A stretch of DNA of 36,899 bases from Eubacterium sp. CAG:274 (GTDB lineage: Bacteria > Bacillota > Clostridia > Lachnospirales > CAG-274), in assembly GCA_000432155.1 (NCBI GenBank), contig FR888472.1, positions 1 to 36,899 on the forward strand. Reading direction: 5' to 3'. Positions 15,775 to 24,923 of this stretch are shown piece by piece (position 1 is the first letter of the stretch; each line of letters opens with the position of its first letter). The notes beneath the pieces were generated by a model. It did not search any database, was not told the DNA's origin, and saw only the letters and a program-made list of their open reading frames with translations. The position numbers and the translations under genes were made by a program.

Positions 15775-18700
15775 ATGCCAATGGAAAAGAACAGAATACG
15801 CCCAGTCTATTATGGCGACGCAATGCGTATGAGTTATGCCAGAGTAAAAGAAGTACTCGATATGCCTGACTTACTGGCGTTACAGACTGACAGCTACAAA
15901 TGGTTTTTGGAAGAGGGCCTGTATGAAGTATTTGACGATATTTCACCTATTACCGACTATAGCGGTAATTTAATTCTTGAGTTTGTGGACTTTACCTTTG
16001 ACAAGGAAAATGCTAAGTGGTCTATTTCTGAATGTAAAGACAGAGATGCAACATACTCAGCACCTATCAGAGTTAAGGTAAGACTTCGTAATAAGGAAAT
16101 TGACGAAATCAGAGAACAGGAAATCTTCATGGGTGATTTCCCTATTATGACAGATACAGGTACATTCGTTATTAACGGTGCCGAAAGAGTTATTGTCAGC
16201 CAGCTTGTTCGTTCTCCTGGTATTTACTATGATATAGCTAAGGATAAGGTTGGTAAGAATCTTCTTACTTCAACTGTAATCCCTAACAGAGGTGCTTGGC
16301 TTGAATACGAAACAGATTCAAACGATGTATTCTCTGTAAGAGTAGATAGAACAAGAAAAGTTCCTGTAACAGTTCTTATTCGTGCTTTAGGTATTGGTAA
16401 TAAGCAGGATATTATTGATTTATTTGGTGAAGAACCAAAGATTATGGCTACTCTTGAAAAAGACCCTACTGACAGCTATGAAGAAGGTCTTATTGAAATC
16501 TACAAGAAGATTCGTCCAGGCGAACCACCTACAGTAGATTCAAGTCAGCAGCTTTTAAACAATATGTTCTATGACCCTAAGAGATATGACCTTGCTCATG
16601 TTGGTCGTTATAAGTTCAACAAAAAGCTTCTCTTAAAGAACAGAGTTTCTGGCTATATTCTTGCTGAAGATGTAGCAGACCCAATGACTGGCGAAGTTAT
16701 TTGTGAAGCAGGTACTAAGCTTACTGATGAACTTTGTGATAAGATTCAGAACGCAGGTGCTCCATCTGTTACAGTAAGAATTGACGAAATCGAAGAAGGC
16801 AAAACAACTAAGGTTCTTTCTAACCTTGCAGTTGATATTGACGGTTACATCGAACAGTTTGGTCTTACTAAAGAAGATTTAGGCATTGAAGAAAAGGTTT
16901 ACCTTCCTGTGCTTATGAATATTCTTGAAGCAAATGATGATGCTGATAGCTTTAAGGCAGCAGTTAAGGCAAATATGCACGAACTTGTTCCAAAGCATAT
17001 TACTATGGAAGATATTATGGCTTCTATTAACTACTGTATCCACCTTGACTACGGTATCGGTACAAGAGATGATATTGACCACCTTGGCAATAGAAGAATC
17101 AGAGCCGTTGGCGAACTTTTACAGAACCAGTTCAGAATTGGTATGTCAAGAATGGAAAGAGTTGTAAGAGAAAGAATGACAACTCAGGACCACGATTCTA
17201 TTGTTCCACAATCTCTTATTAATATTAAACCAGTTACTGCAGCTATTAAGGAATTCTTTGGTAGTTCTCAGTTATCACAGTTTATGGACCAGAATAACCC
17301 TCTTAGTGAATTAACTCACAAGAGAAGACTTTCTGCCTTAGGTCCTGGTGGTTTATCAAGAGATAGAGCCGGTTTCGAAGTTAGAGATGTACATTCATCA
17401 CACTATGGTAGAATGTGTCCTATCGAAACACCTGAAGGTCCTAACATCGGTCTTATTAACTCTCTTGCTTGTTATGCAAAGATTAATAAATATGGTTTCA
17501 TCGAAGCTCCATACAGAATTGTAGATAAATCTGGTGAAGTTCCTGTTGTTACTGAAAATGTTATTTATGTAACAGCTGATGAAGAAGAAAAATACATTAT
17601 TGCTCAGGCAAACGAACCATTAGACGAAAATAACCATTTCGTTCACGATAAGGTTACTTGTCGAGATGGCGAAGAAAATGTACAGGTTGCTCCAGTAAAT
17701 GTTGACTTGATGGATGTATCTCCTCGTCAGCTTGTATCTGTAGCCACAGCCCTTATTCCTTTCTTACAGAACGATGACGTAACAAGAGCCCTCATGGGTT
17801 CCAACATGCAGCGTCAGGCTGTTCCACTTCTTACTACTGATTCAGCAGTTGTAGGTACAGGTATGGAAATGAAGGCTGCTAAGGACTCAGGCGATGTTGT
17901 TGTTGCTGAACAAGACGGTGTTGTTGAAGCCGTAGATGCAGCTAAGATTGTTGTTAAAAATAGTGATGACAGAAGACAGGTATACGAACTTCTTAAATTT
18001 AAGCGTTCTAACCAGTCTAACTGTGTAAACCAGAGACCTATCGTAAACAAAGGCGATAGCATTAAGAAGGGTCAGATTATTGCTGATGGTCCTTCTACTA
18101 AGAACGGCGAACTTGCCCTTGGTAAGAACCCACTTATCGGTTTCATGACTTGGGAAGGTTACAACTACGAAGATGCCGTACTTTTAAGTGAAAGACTTGT
18201 TATGGACGATGTTTATACATCTATCCATATTGAAGAATATGAATCAGAAGCTAGAAATACTAAGCTTGGTGATGAAGAAATTACAAGAGACATCCCTAAT
18301 GTAGGTGATGACGCTCTTAAGGACCTTGATGAAACAGGTATTATCCGTATTGGTGCAGAAGTTTCACCTAACGATATTCTTGTTGGTAAGGTTACACCAA
18401 AGGGTGAAACTGAATTAACAGCAGAAGAAAGACTTCTTAGAGCTATCTTCGGCGAAAAGGCAAGAGAAGTTAGAGATACTTCATTAAGAGTACCTCATGG
18501 TGCTGGTGGTATCGTTGTTGATGTTAAGGTATTTACTAGAGAAAATGGTGACGAACTTGCTCCTGGCGTAAATCAGAATGTAAGAGTATATATTGCTCAG
18601 AAGAGAAAGATTTCCGTTGGCGATAAGATGGCCGGTCGTCATGGTAACAAGGGTGTAGTTTCAAGAGTTTTACCTGTTGAAGATATGCCATACTTACCAA

Positions 18701-19707
18701 ATGGTCGTCCACTTGACATCGTTCTTAACCCATTGGGTGTACCTTCTCGAATGAACATTGGTCAGGTACTTGAAATCCACTTAGGTCTTGCAAGTAATGC
18801 CCTTGGCTGGAAGGTTTCTACTCCAGTATTCGAAGGTGCAAACGAAGAAGATATTATGCAGTCCCTTGATATGGCAAACGATTATGCTAACAAGTCTTGG
18901 GAAGAATTTAAGGACAAGTGGGCTGAAACACTCAAGCCAGAAGTTCTTGAATACTTAGGTAACCACCTTGACCACAGAGATGAATGGAGAGGCGTTCCTA
19001 TTGACCATACAGGTAGAGTTAAACTTCGTGACGGTCGTACAGGCGAAGAATTTGATAACCCAACAACTATTGGTTTCATGCACTACCTCAAGCTCCACCA
19101 CCTTGTAGACGATAAGATTCACGCTCGTTCAACTGGTCCTTACTCACTTGTAACTCAGCAGCCACTTGGTGGTAAAGCTCAGTTCGGTGGTCAGAGATTT
19201 GGTGAAATGGAAGTTTGGGCATTAGAGGCATATGGTGCATCTTACACATTACAGGAAATATTAACAGTTAAGTCTGATGATATTGTAGGTCGTGTTAAGA
19301 CATATGAAGCTATTGTTAAAGACGAAAATATACCTGAACCTGGTGTTCCAGAATCTTTCAAGGTTCTCTTAAAGGAATTACAGGCATTAGGTCTTGATAT
19401 TAAGATTTTAAGAGAAGATAATACTGAAGTTGAAATTCAGGAAAGCATTGACGATGTAGACGATTTCAATATTAATGTAAATATTGAAGGTGTTGAAAGT
19501 GATGTTGAAGAAGAAAACAAGAATGACGGTAAGGTTTCTCTTGAAAATGTACTCGGCGACATTGATTTAGATGATATTGATGTAGACGAAGAAGATAGTG
19601 ATGATGATTTTGTTATCAGCGATGAAGATGTCCTTGAAGAAGCAGATATGCTCAAGGAATTTGAAGATTTAAACAAATTTTTAGATGCTGATGATAGTGA
19701 TAAGTAA
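15775..19707 (+). CDS. rpoB: DNA-directed RNA polymerase subunit beta
   Basis: RpoB is the beta subunit of RNA polymerase. The protein has about 1310 residues. The rifampicin-binding cluster at about residues 496-560 reads SSQLSQFMDQNNPLSELTHK and continues with the standard RRLSALGPGGLSRDRAGFEV. The Asp, His and Ser positions that usually mutate to resistance are wild type. The catalytic-core GDKMAGRHGNKGVVS and the C-terminal GGKAQFGGQRFGEMEVWALE are present. The final ~90 residues are an Asp/Glu-rich tail, longer than usual. The start at 15775 follows AAGGAG; the ATG at 15781 is the alternative. It is cotranscribed with rpoC, 17 bases downstream. Unusually, no ribosomal protein genes precede it: it stands beside dnaA. 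Confidence 0.98.
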   Translation: MPMEKNRIRPVYYGDAMRMSYARVKEVLDMPDLLALQTDSYKWFLEEGLYEVFDDISPITDYSGNLILEFVDFTFDKENAKWSISECKDRDATYSAPIRVKVRLRNKEIDEIREQEIFMGDFPIMTDTGTFVINGAERVIVSQLVRSPGIYYDIAKDKVGKNLLTSTVIPNRGAWLEYETDSNDVFSVRVDRTRKVPVTVLIRALGIGNKQDIIDLFGEEPKIMATLEKDPTDSYEEGLIEIYKKIRPGEPPTVDSSQQLLNNMFYDPKRYDLAHVGRYKFNKKLLLKNRVSGYILAEDVADPMTGEVICEAGTKLTDELCDKIQNAGAPSVTVRIDEIEEGKTTKVLSNLAVDIDGYIEQFGLTKEDLGIEEKVYLPVLMNILEANDDADSFKAAVKANMHELVPKHITMEDIMASINYCIHLDYGIGTRDDIDHLGNRRIRAVGELLQNQFRIGMSRMERVVRERMTTQDHDSIVPQSLINIKPVTAAIKEFFGSSQLSQFMDQNNPLSELTHKRRLSALGPGGLSRDRAGFEVRDVHSSHYGRMCPIETPEGPNIGLINSLACYAKINKYGFIEAPYRIVDKSGEVPVVTENVIYVTADEEEKYIIAQANEPLDENNHFVHDKVTCRDGEENVQVAPVNVDLMDVSPRQLVSVATALIPFLQNDDVTRALMGSNMQRQAVPLLTTDSAVVGTGMEMKAAKDSGDVVVAEQDGVVEAVDAAKIVVKNSDDRRQVYELLKFKRSNQSNCVNQRPIVNKGDSIKKGQIIADGPSTKNGELALGKNPLIGFMTWEGYNYEDAVLLSERLVMDDVYTSIHIEEYESEARNTKLGDEEITRDIPNVGDDALKDLDETGIIRIGAEVSPNDILVGKVTPKGETELTAEERLLRAIFGEKAREVRDTSLRVPHGAGGIVVDVKVFTRENGDELAPGVNQNVRVYIAQKRKISVGDKMAGRHGNKGVVSRVLPVEDMPYLPNGRPLDIVLNPLGVPSRMNIGQVLEIHLGLASNALGWKVSTPVFEGANEEDIMQSLDMANDYANKSWEEFKDKWAETLKPEVLEYLGNHLDHRDEWRGVPIDHTGRVKLRDGRTGEEFDNPTTIGFMHYLKLHHLVDDKIHARSTGPYSLVTQQPLGGKAQFGGQRFGEMEVWALEAYGASYTLQEILTVKSDDIVGRVKTYEAIVKDENIPEPGVPESFKVLLKELQALGLDIKILREDNTEVEIQESIDDVDDFNINVNIEGVESDVEEENKNDGKVSLENVLGDIDLDDIDVDEEDSDDDFVISDEDVLEEADMLKEFEDLNKFLDADDSDK

Positions 19708-19724
19708 GAAAGGAGAAATATCCA

Positions 19725-22700
19725 ATGAGTGATAATACTGAACAGGGTATAGTTTTTGATTCAATAAAAATCGGTTTAGCTTCTCCTGAAAAAATTCTTC
19801 AGTGGTCTCATGGCGAAGTAAAAAAGCCTGAAACTATTAACTACAGAACTTTAAAGCCTGAAAGAGATGGTTTATTCTGTGAAAGAATTTTCGGACCAAC
19901 AAAGGACTGGGAATGTCATTGTGGTAAATATAAGAGAATTAGACACAAGGGCATTGTTTGTGAGCGTTGTGGCGTTGAAGTAACTAAGAGCAAGGTAAGA
20001 CGCGAGAGAATGGGTCACATTACTCTCGCGGCTCCTGTGAGCCATATATGGTATTTCAAGGGTATCCCAAGTAGAATGGGTATCATTCTTGGTATTAGTC
20101 CAAAGGCCCTTGAAAAGGTTCTTTACTTTGCAAATTACATCGTTCTTGATAGTGGTGAATCAAATCTTGTTTATAAGCAGATTATTTCTGAACAGGAATA
20201 CAGAGAAGCTTACGATACTTACGGCAACAACTTTAGAGTAGGTATGGGTGCTGAAGCTATTAAGGAACTTTTACAGGCTATTGACCTTGACAAAGAAGCA
20301 GAAGATTTAAAGAAAGAACTTTTAACTGCTGCTGGTCAGAAAAAGGTTAAGGCTATTAAGAAGTTAGAAGTTGTTGAAGCTTTCAGAAATAGTGGCAACA
20401 GACCTGAATGGATGATTTTAGATGTACTTCCTGTACTTCCACCTGAATTAAGACCAATGGTTCAGTTAGACGGTGGTAGATTTGCTACATCTGACTTAAA
20501 TGACCTCTATAGAAGAGTAATCAACAGAAATAATAGACTTTTCAAGCTTCTTGAAATGGGTACTCCAGACATTATCATCAGAAATGAAAAGAGAATGTTA
20601 CAGGAGGCTGTTGATGCCCTTATTGATAACGGTAGACGCGGTAGACCAGTTACTGGTCCTGGTAACCGTTCACTCAAGTCACTTTCTGACTTATTAAAGG
20701 GTAAGCAAGGTAGATTCCGTCAGAACCTCCTTGGTAAGCGTGTTGACTATTCAGGCCGTTCTGTTATCGTAGTAGGCCCTACACTCAAGATTTACCAGTG
20801 TGGTCTTCCTAAGGAAATGGCTATTGAACTTTTCAAGCCTTTCGTTATGAAGAACCTTGTAAAAGACGGTTTAGCTCACAACATTAAGTCAGCTAAGAGA
20901 ATGGTAGAAAGATTACAGCCAGAAGTTTGGGATGTCCTTGAAGATGTTATTAAGGAGCATCCGGTTATGCTTAACAGAGCCCCTACTCTTCATAGACTTG
21001 GTATTCAGGCATTCGAACCTGTACTTGTAGAAGGTAGAGCTATTAAGCTTCACCCACTTGTTTGTACAGCTTACAACGCCGACTTCGATGGTGACCAGAT
21101 GGCGGTTCATGTTCCTTTAAGTGTTGAAGCACAGGCAGAATGTAGATTCTTACTCCTTGCTCCAAACAACCTTTTAAAGCCTTCTGATGGTGAACCTGTA
21201 ACAGTTCCTACACAGGATATGATTCTTGGTATTTACTATCTTACACTTGAAAAAGATGGCGAACCAGGTGAAGGTAAGATTTTCATGGACGAAAACGAAG
21301 CAAGACTTGCTTACGATAACCATGTAATCACTTTACATTCAAAGATTAAGGTCAGAAAGACTCTTACAAATGCTGACGGTACTACTGAAAGCCAGATTGT
21401 TGACACAACAGCTGGTAGAATTATCTTTAACGAGATTATTCCTCAGGACTTAGGCTTTGTAGATAGAAAAGACCCAGAAAATAGATTTAAGTATGAAATT
21501 GACTTCCTTGTAACAAAGAAGGAACTTGGTAAGATTATTAACAAGTGTATCCATAAGCACCCTTCTACAGAAACTTGTGTTGTATTAGATAACATCAAGT
21601 CTCTTGGTTACAAGTATTCTACAATCGCTGCTCTTACAGTTTCTGTATCAGATATGGTTATCCCACCTGAAAAGGAAACATACATTGAAGAAGCTGAAGC
21701 AGAAGTTGCTAAGATTAATAAGATGTTCCGTAGAGGTCTTATGACAGACGAAGAAAGACATAACAAGGTTATTTCTGTTTGGGAACAGGCCGATGGTAAG
21801 ATTACTGATGCCCTTCTTGCAGGTCTTGGTACTTACAACGAAATCTACATGATGGCTCACTCTGGTGCCAGAGGTTCTAACAGACAGATTAAACAGCTTG
21901 GTGGTATGCGTGGTTTGATGGCATCTCCTAGTGGTGAAACTATCGAACTTCCAATCAAGGCTAACTTCCGTGAAGGTCTTTCAGTTCAGGAATACTTCAT
22001 TTCTGCCCATGGTGCCAGAAAGGGTCTTTCTGATACAGCCCTCAGAACAGCCGATTCAGGTTACTTAACTAGACGACTTGTAGATGTATCACAGGATATT
22101 ATTGTTCGTGAATATGACTGTTCTGAACATAATAATGGCGAAATTCCATATATGGAAGTTGAGGCATTTATGGACGGACAGGAAACTATCGAACCATTAG
22201 TAGATAGAATTAGAGGCAGATATTCTGCTGAAGATATTGTAAACCCAGAAACAGGCGAAGTTATTGTTCCTGTTAACACACTTATTACTCCAGATATGGC
22301 TGATGCTGTAGTTGGTGCTGGTATCACAAAGGTTAAGATTAGAACTATTATCACTTGTAAGAGCCACAACGGTGTTTGCTCTAAGTGCTACGGTTCTAAC
22401 ATGGCAAGTGGTAGACAGGTTAGAATTGGTGAAGCAGTAGGTATTATCGCTGCTCAGTCAATCGGTGAACCTGGTACACAGCTTACAATGAGAACATTCC
22501 ATACCGGTGGTGTATCTGGTAATGACCTTACACAAGGTTTGCCTAGAGTAGAAGAACTTTTCGAGGCAAGAAAGCCAAAGGGTCTTGCAATTATTGCAGA
22601 ATTTGGTGGTAGAGTAAGCGTTACAGATACAAAGAAGAAGAGAGAAGTAGTAGTTACAGCTCTCAATGGTGAATCTAAGGAATATCTTATCCCTTACGGT

Positions 22701-23324
22701 TCAAGAATTAAGGTTATGAACGGCGATGAAATTCTTGCCGGTGACCCTATTACAGAAGGTTCAATCAACCCTCACGATATTCTCAGAATTCAGGGCGTAA
22801 GAGGCGTTCAGGACTATGTTCTTAAAGAAGTTCAGAGAGTATACCGTTTACAGGGTGTTGATATCAACGATAAGCACATCGAAGTTATTGTTCGTCAGAT
22901 GCTCAAGAGAGTTAAGGTAGAAAATAACGGCGATACTGATATGCTTCCAGGCTCACTTGTAGACTGGCTTGATTTTGAAGACAAGAATAAGGCTGCTATT
23001 GAAAACGGTGGCGAACCAGCAGAAGGCTCAAGAACTCTTATGGGTATCACAAAGGCTTCTCTTGCTACTGATAGCTTCCTTTCAGCTGCATCATTCCAGG
23101 AAACAACTAGAGTATTAACTGAAGCTGCTATTAAGGGTAAGGTTGACCCACTTATCGGCTTAAAGGAAAATGTTATCATTGGTAAACTTATTCCAGCTGG
23201 TACTGGTATGAACCTTTACAGAAATATTGACTTAAAGCTCTCTAAGGGCGAGGCTATTGTAGATAAAGATGCTGTAATCGAAGATGACGATACAACAGAA
23301 GAAAACAATAGTACAGAAGAATAA
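19725..23324 (+). CDS. rpoC: DNA-directed RNA polymerase subunit beta'
   Basis: RpoC carries the active site of RNA polymerase. The protein has 1199 residues. The N-terminal zinc ribbon uses Cys64, Cys66, Cys79 and Cys82. The catalytic magnesium loop NADFDGDQM is near residues 450-458. Bridge-helix sequence SGARGSNRQIKQLGGMRG and the second zinc site CKSHNGVCSKCYG follow. The C-terminus ends in a short acidic tail (EDDDTTEENNSTEE). AAAGGAG precedes the ATG. It is the second gene of rpoBC and ends in a strong terminator; the rpsL-rpsG-fusA cluster that often follows is absent. Confidence 0.98.
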   Translation: MSDNTEQGIVFDSIKIGLASPEKILQWSHGEVKKPETINYRTLKPERDGLFCERIFGPTKDWECHCGKYKRIRHKGIVCERCGVEVTKSKVRRERMGHITLAAPVSHIWYFKGIPSRMGIILGISPKALEKVLYFANYIVLDSGESNLVYKQIISEQEYREAYDTYGNNFRVGMGAEAIKELLQAIDLDKEAEDLKKELLTAAGQKKVKAIKKLEVVEAFRNSGNRPEWMILDVLPVLPPELRPMVQLDGGRFATSDLNDLYRRVINRNNRLFKLLEMGTPDIIIRNEKRMLQEAVDALIDNGRRGRPVTGPGNRSLKSLSDLLKGKQGRFRQNLLGKRVDYSGRSVIVVGPTLKIYQCGLPKEMAIELFKPFVMKNLVKDGLAHNIKSAKRMVERLQPEVWDVLEDVIKEHPVMLNRAPTLHRLGIQAFEPVLVEGRAIKLHPLVCTAYNADFDGDQMAVHVPLSVEAQAECRFLLLAPNNLLKPSDGEPVTVPTQDMILGIYYLTLEKDGEPGEGKIFMDENEARLAYDNHVITLHSKIKVRKTLTNADGTTESQIVDTTAGRIIFNEIIPQDLGFVDRKDPENRFKYEIDFLVTKKELGKIINKCIHKHPSTETCVVLDNIKSLGYKYSTIAALTVSVSDMVIPPEKETYIEEAEAEVAKINKMFRRGLMTDEERHNKVISVWEQADGKITDALLAGLGTYNEIYMMAHSGARGSNRQIKQLGGMRGLMASPSGETIELPIKANFREGLSVQEYFISAHGARKGLSDTALRTADSGYLTRRLVDVSQDIIVREYDCSEHNNGEIPYMEVEAFMDGQETIEPLVDRIRGRYSAEDIVNPETGEVIVPVNTLITPDMADAVVGAGITKVKIRTIITCKSHNGVCSKCYGSNMASGRQVRIGEAVGIIAAQSIGEPGTQLTMRTFHTGGVSGNDLTQGLPRVEELFEARKPKGLAIIAEFGGRVSVTDTKKKREVVVTALNGESKEYLIPYGSRIKVMNGDEILAGDPITEGSINPHDILRIQGVRGVQDYVLKEVQRVYRLQGVDINDKHIEVIVRQMLKRVKVENNGDTDMLPGSLVDWLDFEDKNKAAIENGGEPAEGSRTLMGITKASLATDSFLSAASFQETTRVLTEAAIKGKVDPLIGLKENVIIGKLIPAGTGMNLYRNIDLKLSKGEAIVDKDAVIEDDDTTEENNSTEE

Positions 23325-23336
23325 TATATAATAGCT

Positions 23337-23367
23337 AAGGCGAGGGATTTTCCCTCGCCTTTTTATG
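23337..23367 (+). terminator. Terminator of rpoBC
   Basis: AAGGCGAGGGA pairs perfectly with TCCCTCGCCTT (11 bp, TTT loop), followed by TTTT. Confidence 0.95.
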
Positions 23368-23570
23368 TTTTTATGACTTCTAATGCCAAGCTACAATAAT
23401 AAAGATAGATTCGGCGGTATAACGCCATTATTTTAGCTATTTTACATAAAGAACATTAAAATATACCTGTTGATTTAAAAACATCAAAAATTATCGGTTT
23501 AATAAATTGTTTTGTGAGTGTATAAGGCTATCCTACAGCTATATAAGTTATTTTATCGTTAATAAATCAA

Positions 23571-23590
23571 TTCCCCTATCCCAAATTTCT
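23571..23590. repeat. Diverged copy of the TTTCCC-CCCAAATTTT repeat
   Basis: TTCCCCTATCCCAAATTTCT resembles the two near-identical copies at 24525 and 24669. It is the weakest member and may be chance. Confidence 0.3.
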
Positions 23591-23679
23591 ATATATGGAA
23601 TTTAATGTGCATAACTCCCAAAATAATAAAATCTAAATATCAATAGTGGAAAAATCCAAAATAAAAAATATTTCTAAAG

Positions 23680-23885
23680 TTATCCACAATGCACTTCAAA
23701 AAACTAAAAAATCAGACTTATCCACCACTTTTCTAAATTATAGGGGCATAAGTCTAAAATCTCAAAATCCTATATTTCCACTAACATTATAGTTACCACT
23801 ATAAACAAAACCACTAAAACTGCTTAAATGCCCTGTTTTTGCCCTATTTTGTGGATAAATCCATATAGACAATTATTTATCCACA
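23680..23885. other. Second DnaA-box cluster
   Basis: TTATCCACA occurs at 23680-23688 and 23877-23885, TTATCCACC at 23718-23726 and TGTGGATAA at 23850-23858. The last two boxes are arms of an 11-bp perfect inverted repeat, TGTGGATAAAT (23850-23860) and ATTTATCCACA (23875-23885). The cluster is about 8.5 kb from the dnaA-linked origin. It may titrate DnaA or help regulate initiation or segregation. Confidence 0.7.
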
Positions 23886-23928
23886 TAAACTCCAATTATG
23901 GATTTTAAGGGTAAAAACGGAGGCAAAA

Positions 23929-23973
23929 ATGAATAAAGGTATTTTACAATATGGAAAACTAAAACATAGCTGA
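23929..23973 (+). CDS. Possible 14-residue peptide frame with strong ribosome site
   Basis: GGAGG, 5 bases, then ATG and 13 further codons before TGA (MNKGILQYGKLKHS). The ribosome site is ideal but no homology is known to me. It could be a leader peptide or a chance event in AT-rich DNA. Confidence 0.2.
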   Translation: MNKGILQYGKLKHS

Positions 23974-24269
23974 AACAGGCTTATTTACATAGTTATAATA
24001 TTTTACTTATATATATCTGTCTTTGGTAGAAAAACAAAAATCGACAGAACAGATATATCAATATACATTATTTTGCATAAATATAAATGTATATACAAAT
24101 ATTGAATATTGCATAAATGGAAAAACTTGTTAAAAAATAATACAAAATTTATAGTATTTTTAATATCGAATTTTGCAATTTTTATAATTAAAAAATTCAA
24201 AAAAATGGAGTTTTAAATTTGGCGTAATGAAAATTTGGGTATACACTACGAAACCCTGTATATAGCCTA

Positions 24270-24285
24270 TGTTTCACGTGAAACA
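24270..24285. other. parS: parS site 1
   Basis: TGTTTCACGTGAAACA, a perfect 16-bp palindrome identical to the ParB-binding consensus, about 640 bases upstream of parA. Confidence 0.97.
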
Positions 24286-24440
24286 GTATATATGCCCTAA
24301 ACAGGCTGTATAATACAGTTTTTTTGTTTAATGTATATGTTTCCTTTGCTAGGGAGAAATGACTGAAAAATGAATTATACAATGATATATCTTGCAAAAT
24401 TTAGAGTAGATGCAAAAATCTATAATTATGGAGGGAAATA

Positions 24441-24488
24441 ATGAATATGAATAAGCTAAATATATATTGTATAAGAATTAAGGGCTAA
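24441..24488 (+). CDS. Possible 15-residue peptide frame with ribosome site
   Basis: GGAGGG, 5 bases, then ATG and a short frame ending TAA (MNMNKLNIYCIRIKG). Same remarks as for the frame at 23929: good ribosome site, no recognisable product. Confidence 0.2.
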   Translation: MNMNKLNIYCIRIKG

Positions 24489-24524
24489 TTTTAATAAAAA
24501 TGTCTTTTAGAAAATGCTAAGGAC

Positions 24525-24544
24525 TTTCCCTTCTCCCAAATTTT
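24525..24544. repeat. 20-bp repeat, copy A
   Basis: TTTCCCTTCTCCCAAATTTT differs from copy B at 24669-24688 by a single base; the two lie 144 bases apart and flanking DNA is unrelated, suggesting a binding site rather than a duplication. Confidence 0.55.
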
Positions 24545-24668
24545 AGACTAATAATGTAATAATAATGCTTTTAAGATATAAAAAATAAAAAATATGCCTA
24601 ATTTTATATAAAAATAGCAAAAATTAAGAAAAATATTATATTGTTCGAACCTTTGTTCATTCTGGAAG

Positions 24669-24688
24669 TTTCCCTCCTCCCAAATTTT
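24669..24688. repeat. 20-bp repeat, copy B
   Basis: TTTCCCTCCTCCCAAATTTT is one base different from copy A. It lies 70 bases before parS site 2. Confidence 0.55.
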
Positions 24689-24757
24689 TAAAATGCACTT
24701 ATTTATATAGTAGAAAGTAGATATTTAACATAAAATAGCCCTAAAAAGGCACAAAAA

Positions 24758-24773
24758 TGTTTCACGTGAAACA
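24758..24773. other. parS: parS site 2
   Basis: Perfect TGTTTCACGTGAAACA, within a longer palindrome that extends into A and T runs (AAAAA before, TTTTT after), about 150 bases upstream of parA. Confidence 0.97.
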
Positions 24774-24875
24774 TTTTTATTACCAAAAAATCAAAAATTA
24801 TAAATATGTACAAAAATATACCTATAATTTTGTCAAAATCTTTATAATATTAAGGTTTCTAGTGAAAGGAATTTG

Positions 24876-24884
24876 TGTTATACT
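24876..24884 (+). promoter_or_regulatory. Probable parAB promoter (extended -10)
   Basis: TGT TATACT is an extended -10 about 40 bases before the parA ATG; the -35 is weak (TTTCTA). Confidence 0.45.
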
Positions 24885-24923
24885 TATCTAAACAAATGAA
24901 TTATAGACACAGGAGGACAAATA

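Larger units (their letters stand above)
23368..24923. other. Long non-coding region between rpoC and parA
   Basis: About 1.55 kb of very AT-rich DNA without a convincing gene. It holds four DnaA boxes (23680-23885), two perfect parS sites (24270-24285 and 24758-24773), a 20-bp repeat family (23571-23590, 24525-24544, 24669-24688), two tiny frames with ribosome sites (23929-23973 and 24441-24488) and a likely parA promoter. Long minus-strand frames at about 24003-24397 are AT-rich noise without ribosome sites. Confidence 0.7.

Noticed and set aside
17255..17440. Possible rifampicin-resistance change in rpoB.
   Set aside because: The cluster residues match the susceptible consensus.
24305..24327. 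CTGTA/TACAG hairpin with seven T in the rpoC-parA gap.
   Set aside because: A 5-bp stem with no upstream transcript is too weak to call a terminator.
24003..24397. Two minus-strand frames of about 65 codons before parA.
   Set aside because: Composition is AT-rich noise (Phe, Ile, Tyr, Lys), there is no ribosome site, and one crosses parS.
24646..24659. CGAACCTTTGTTCA resembles a Firmicute LexA/SOS box.
   Set aside because: One end base deviates, no promoter or SOS gene is next to it, and parA is more than 260 bases away.
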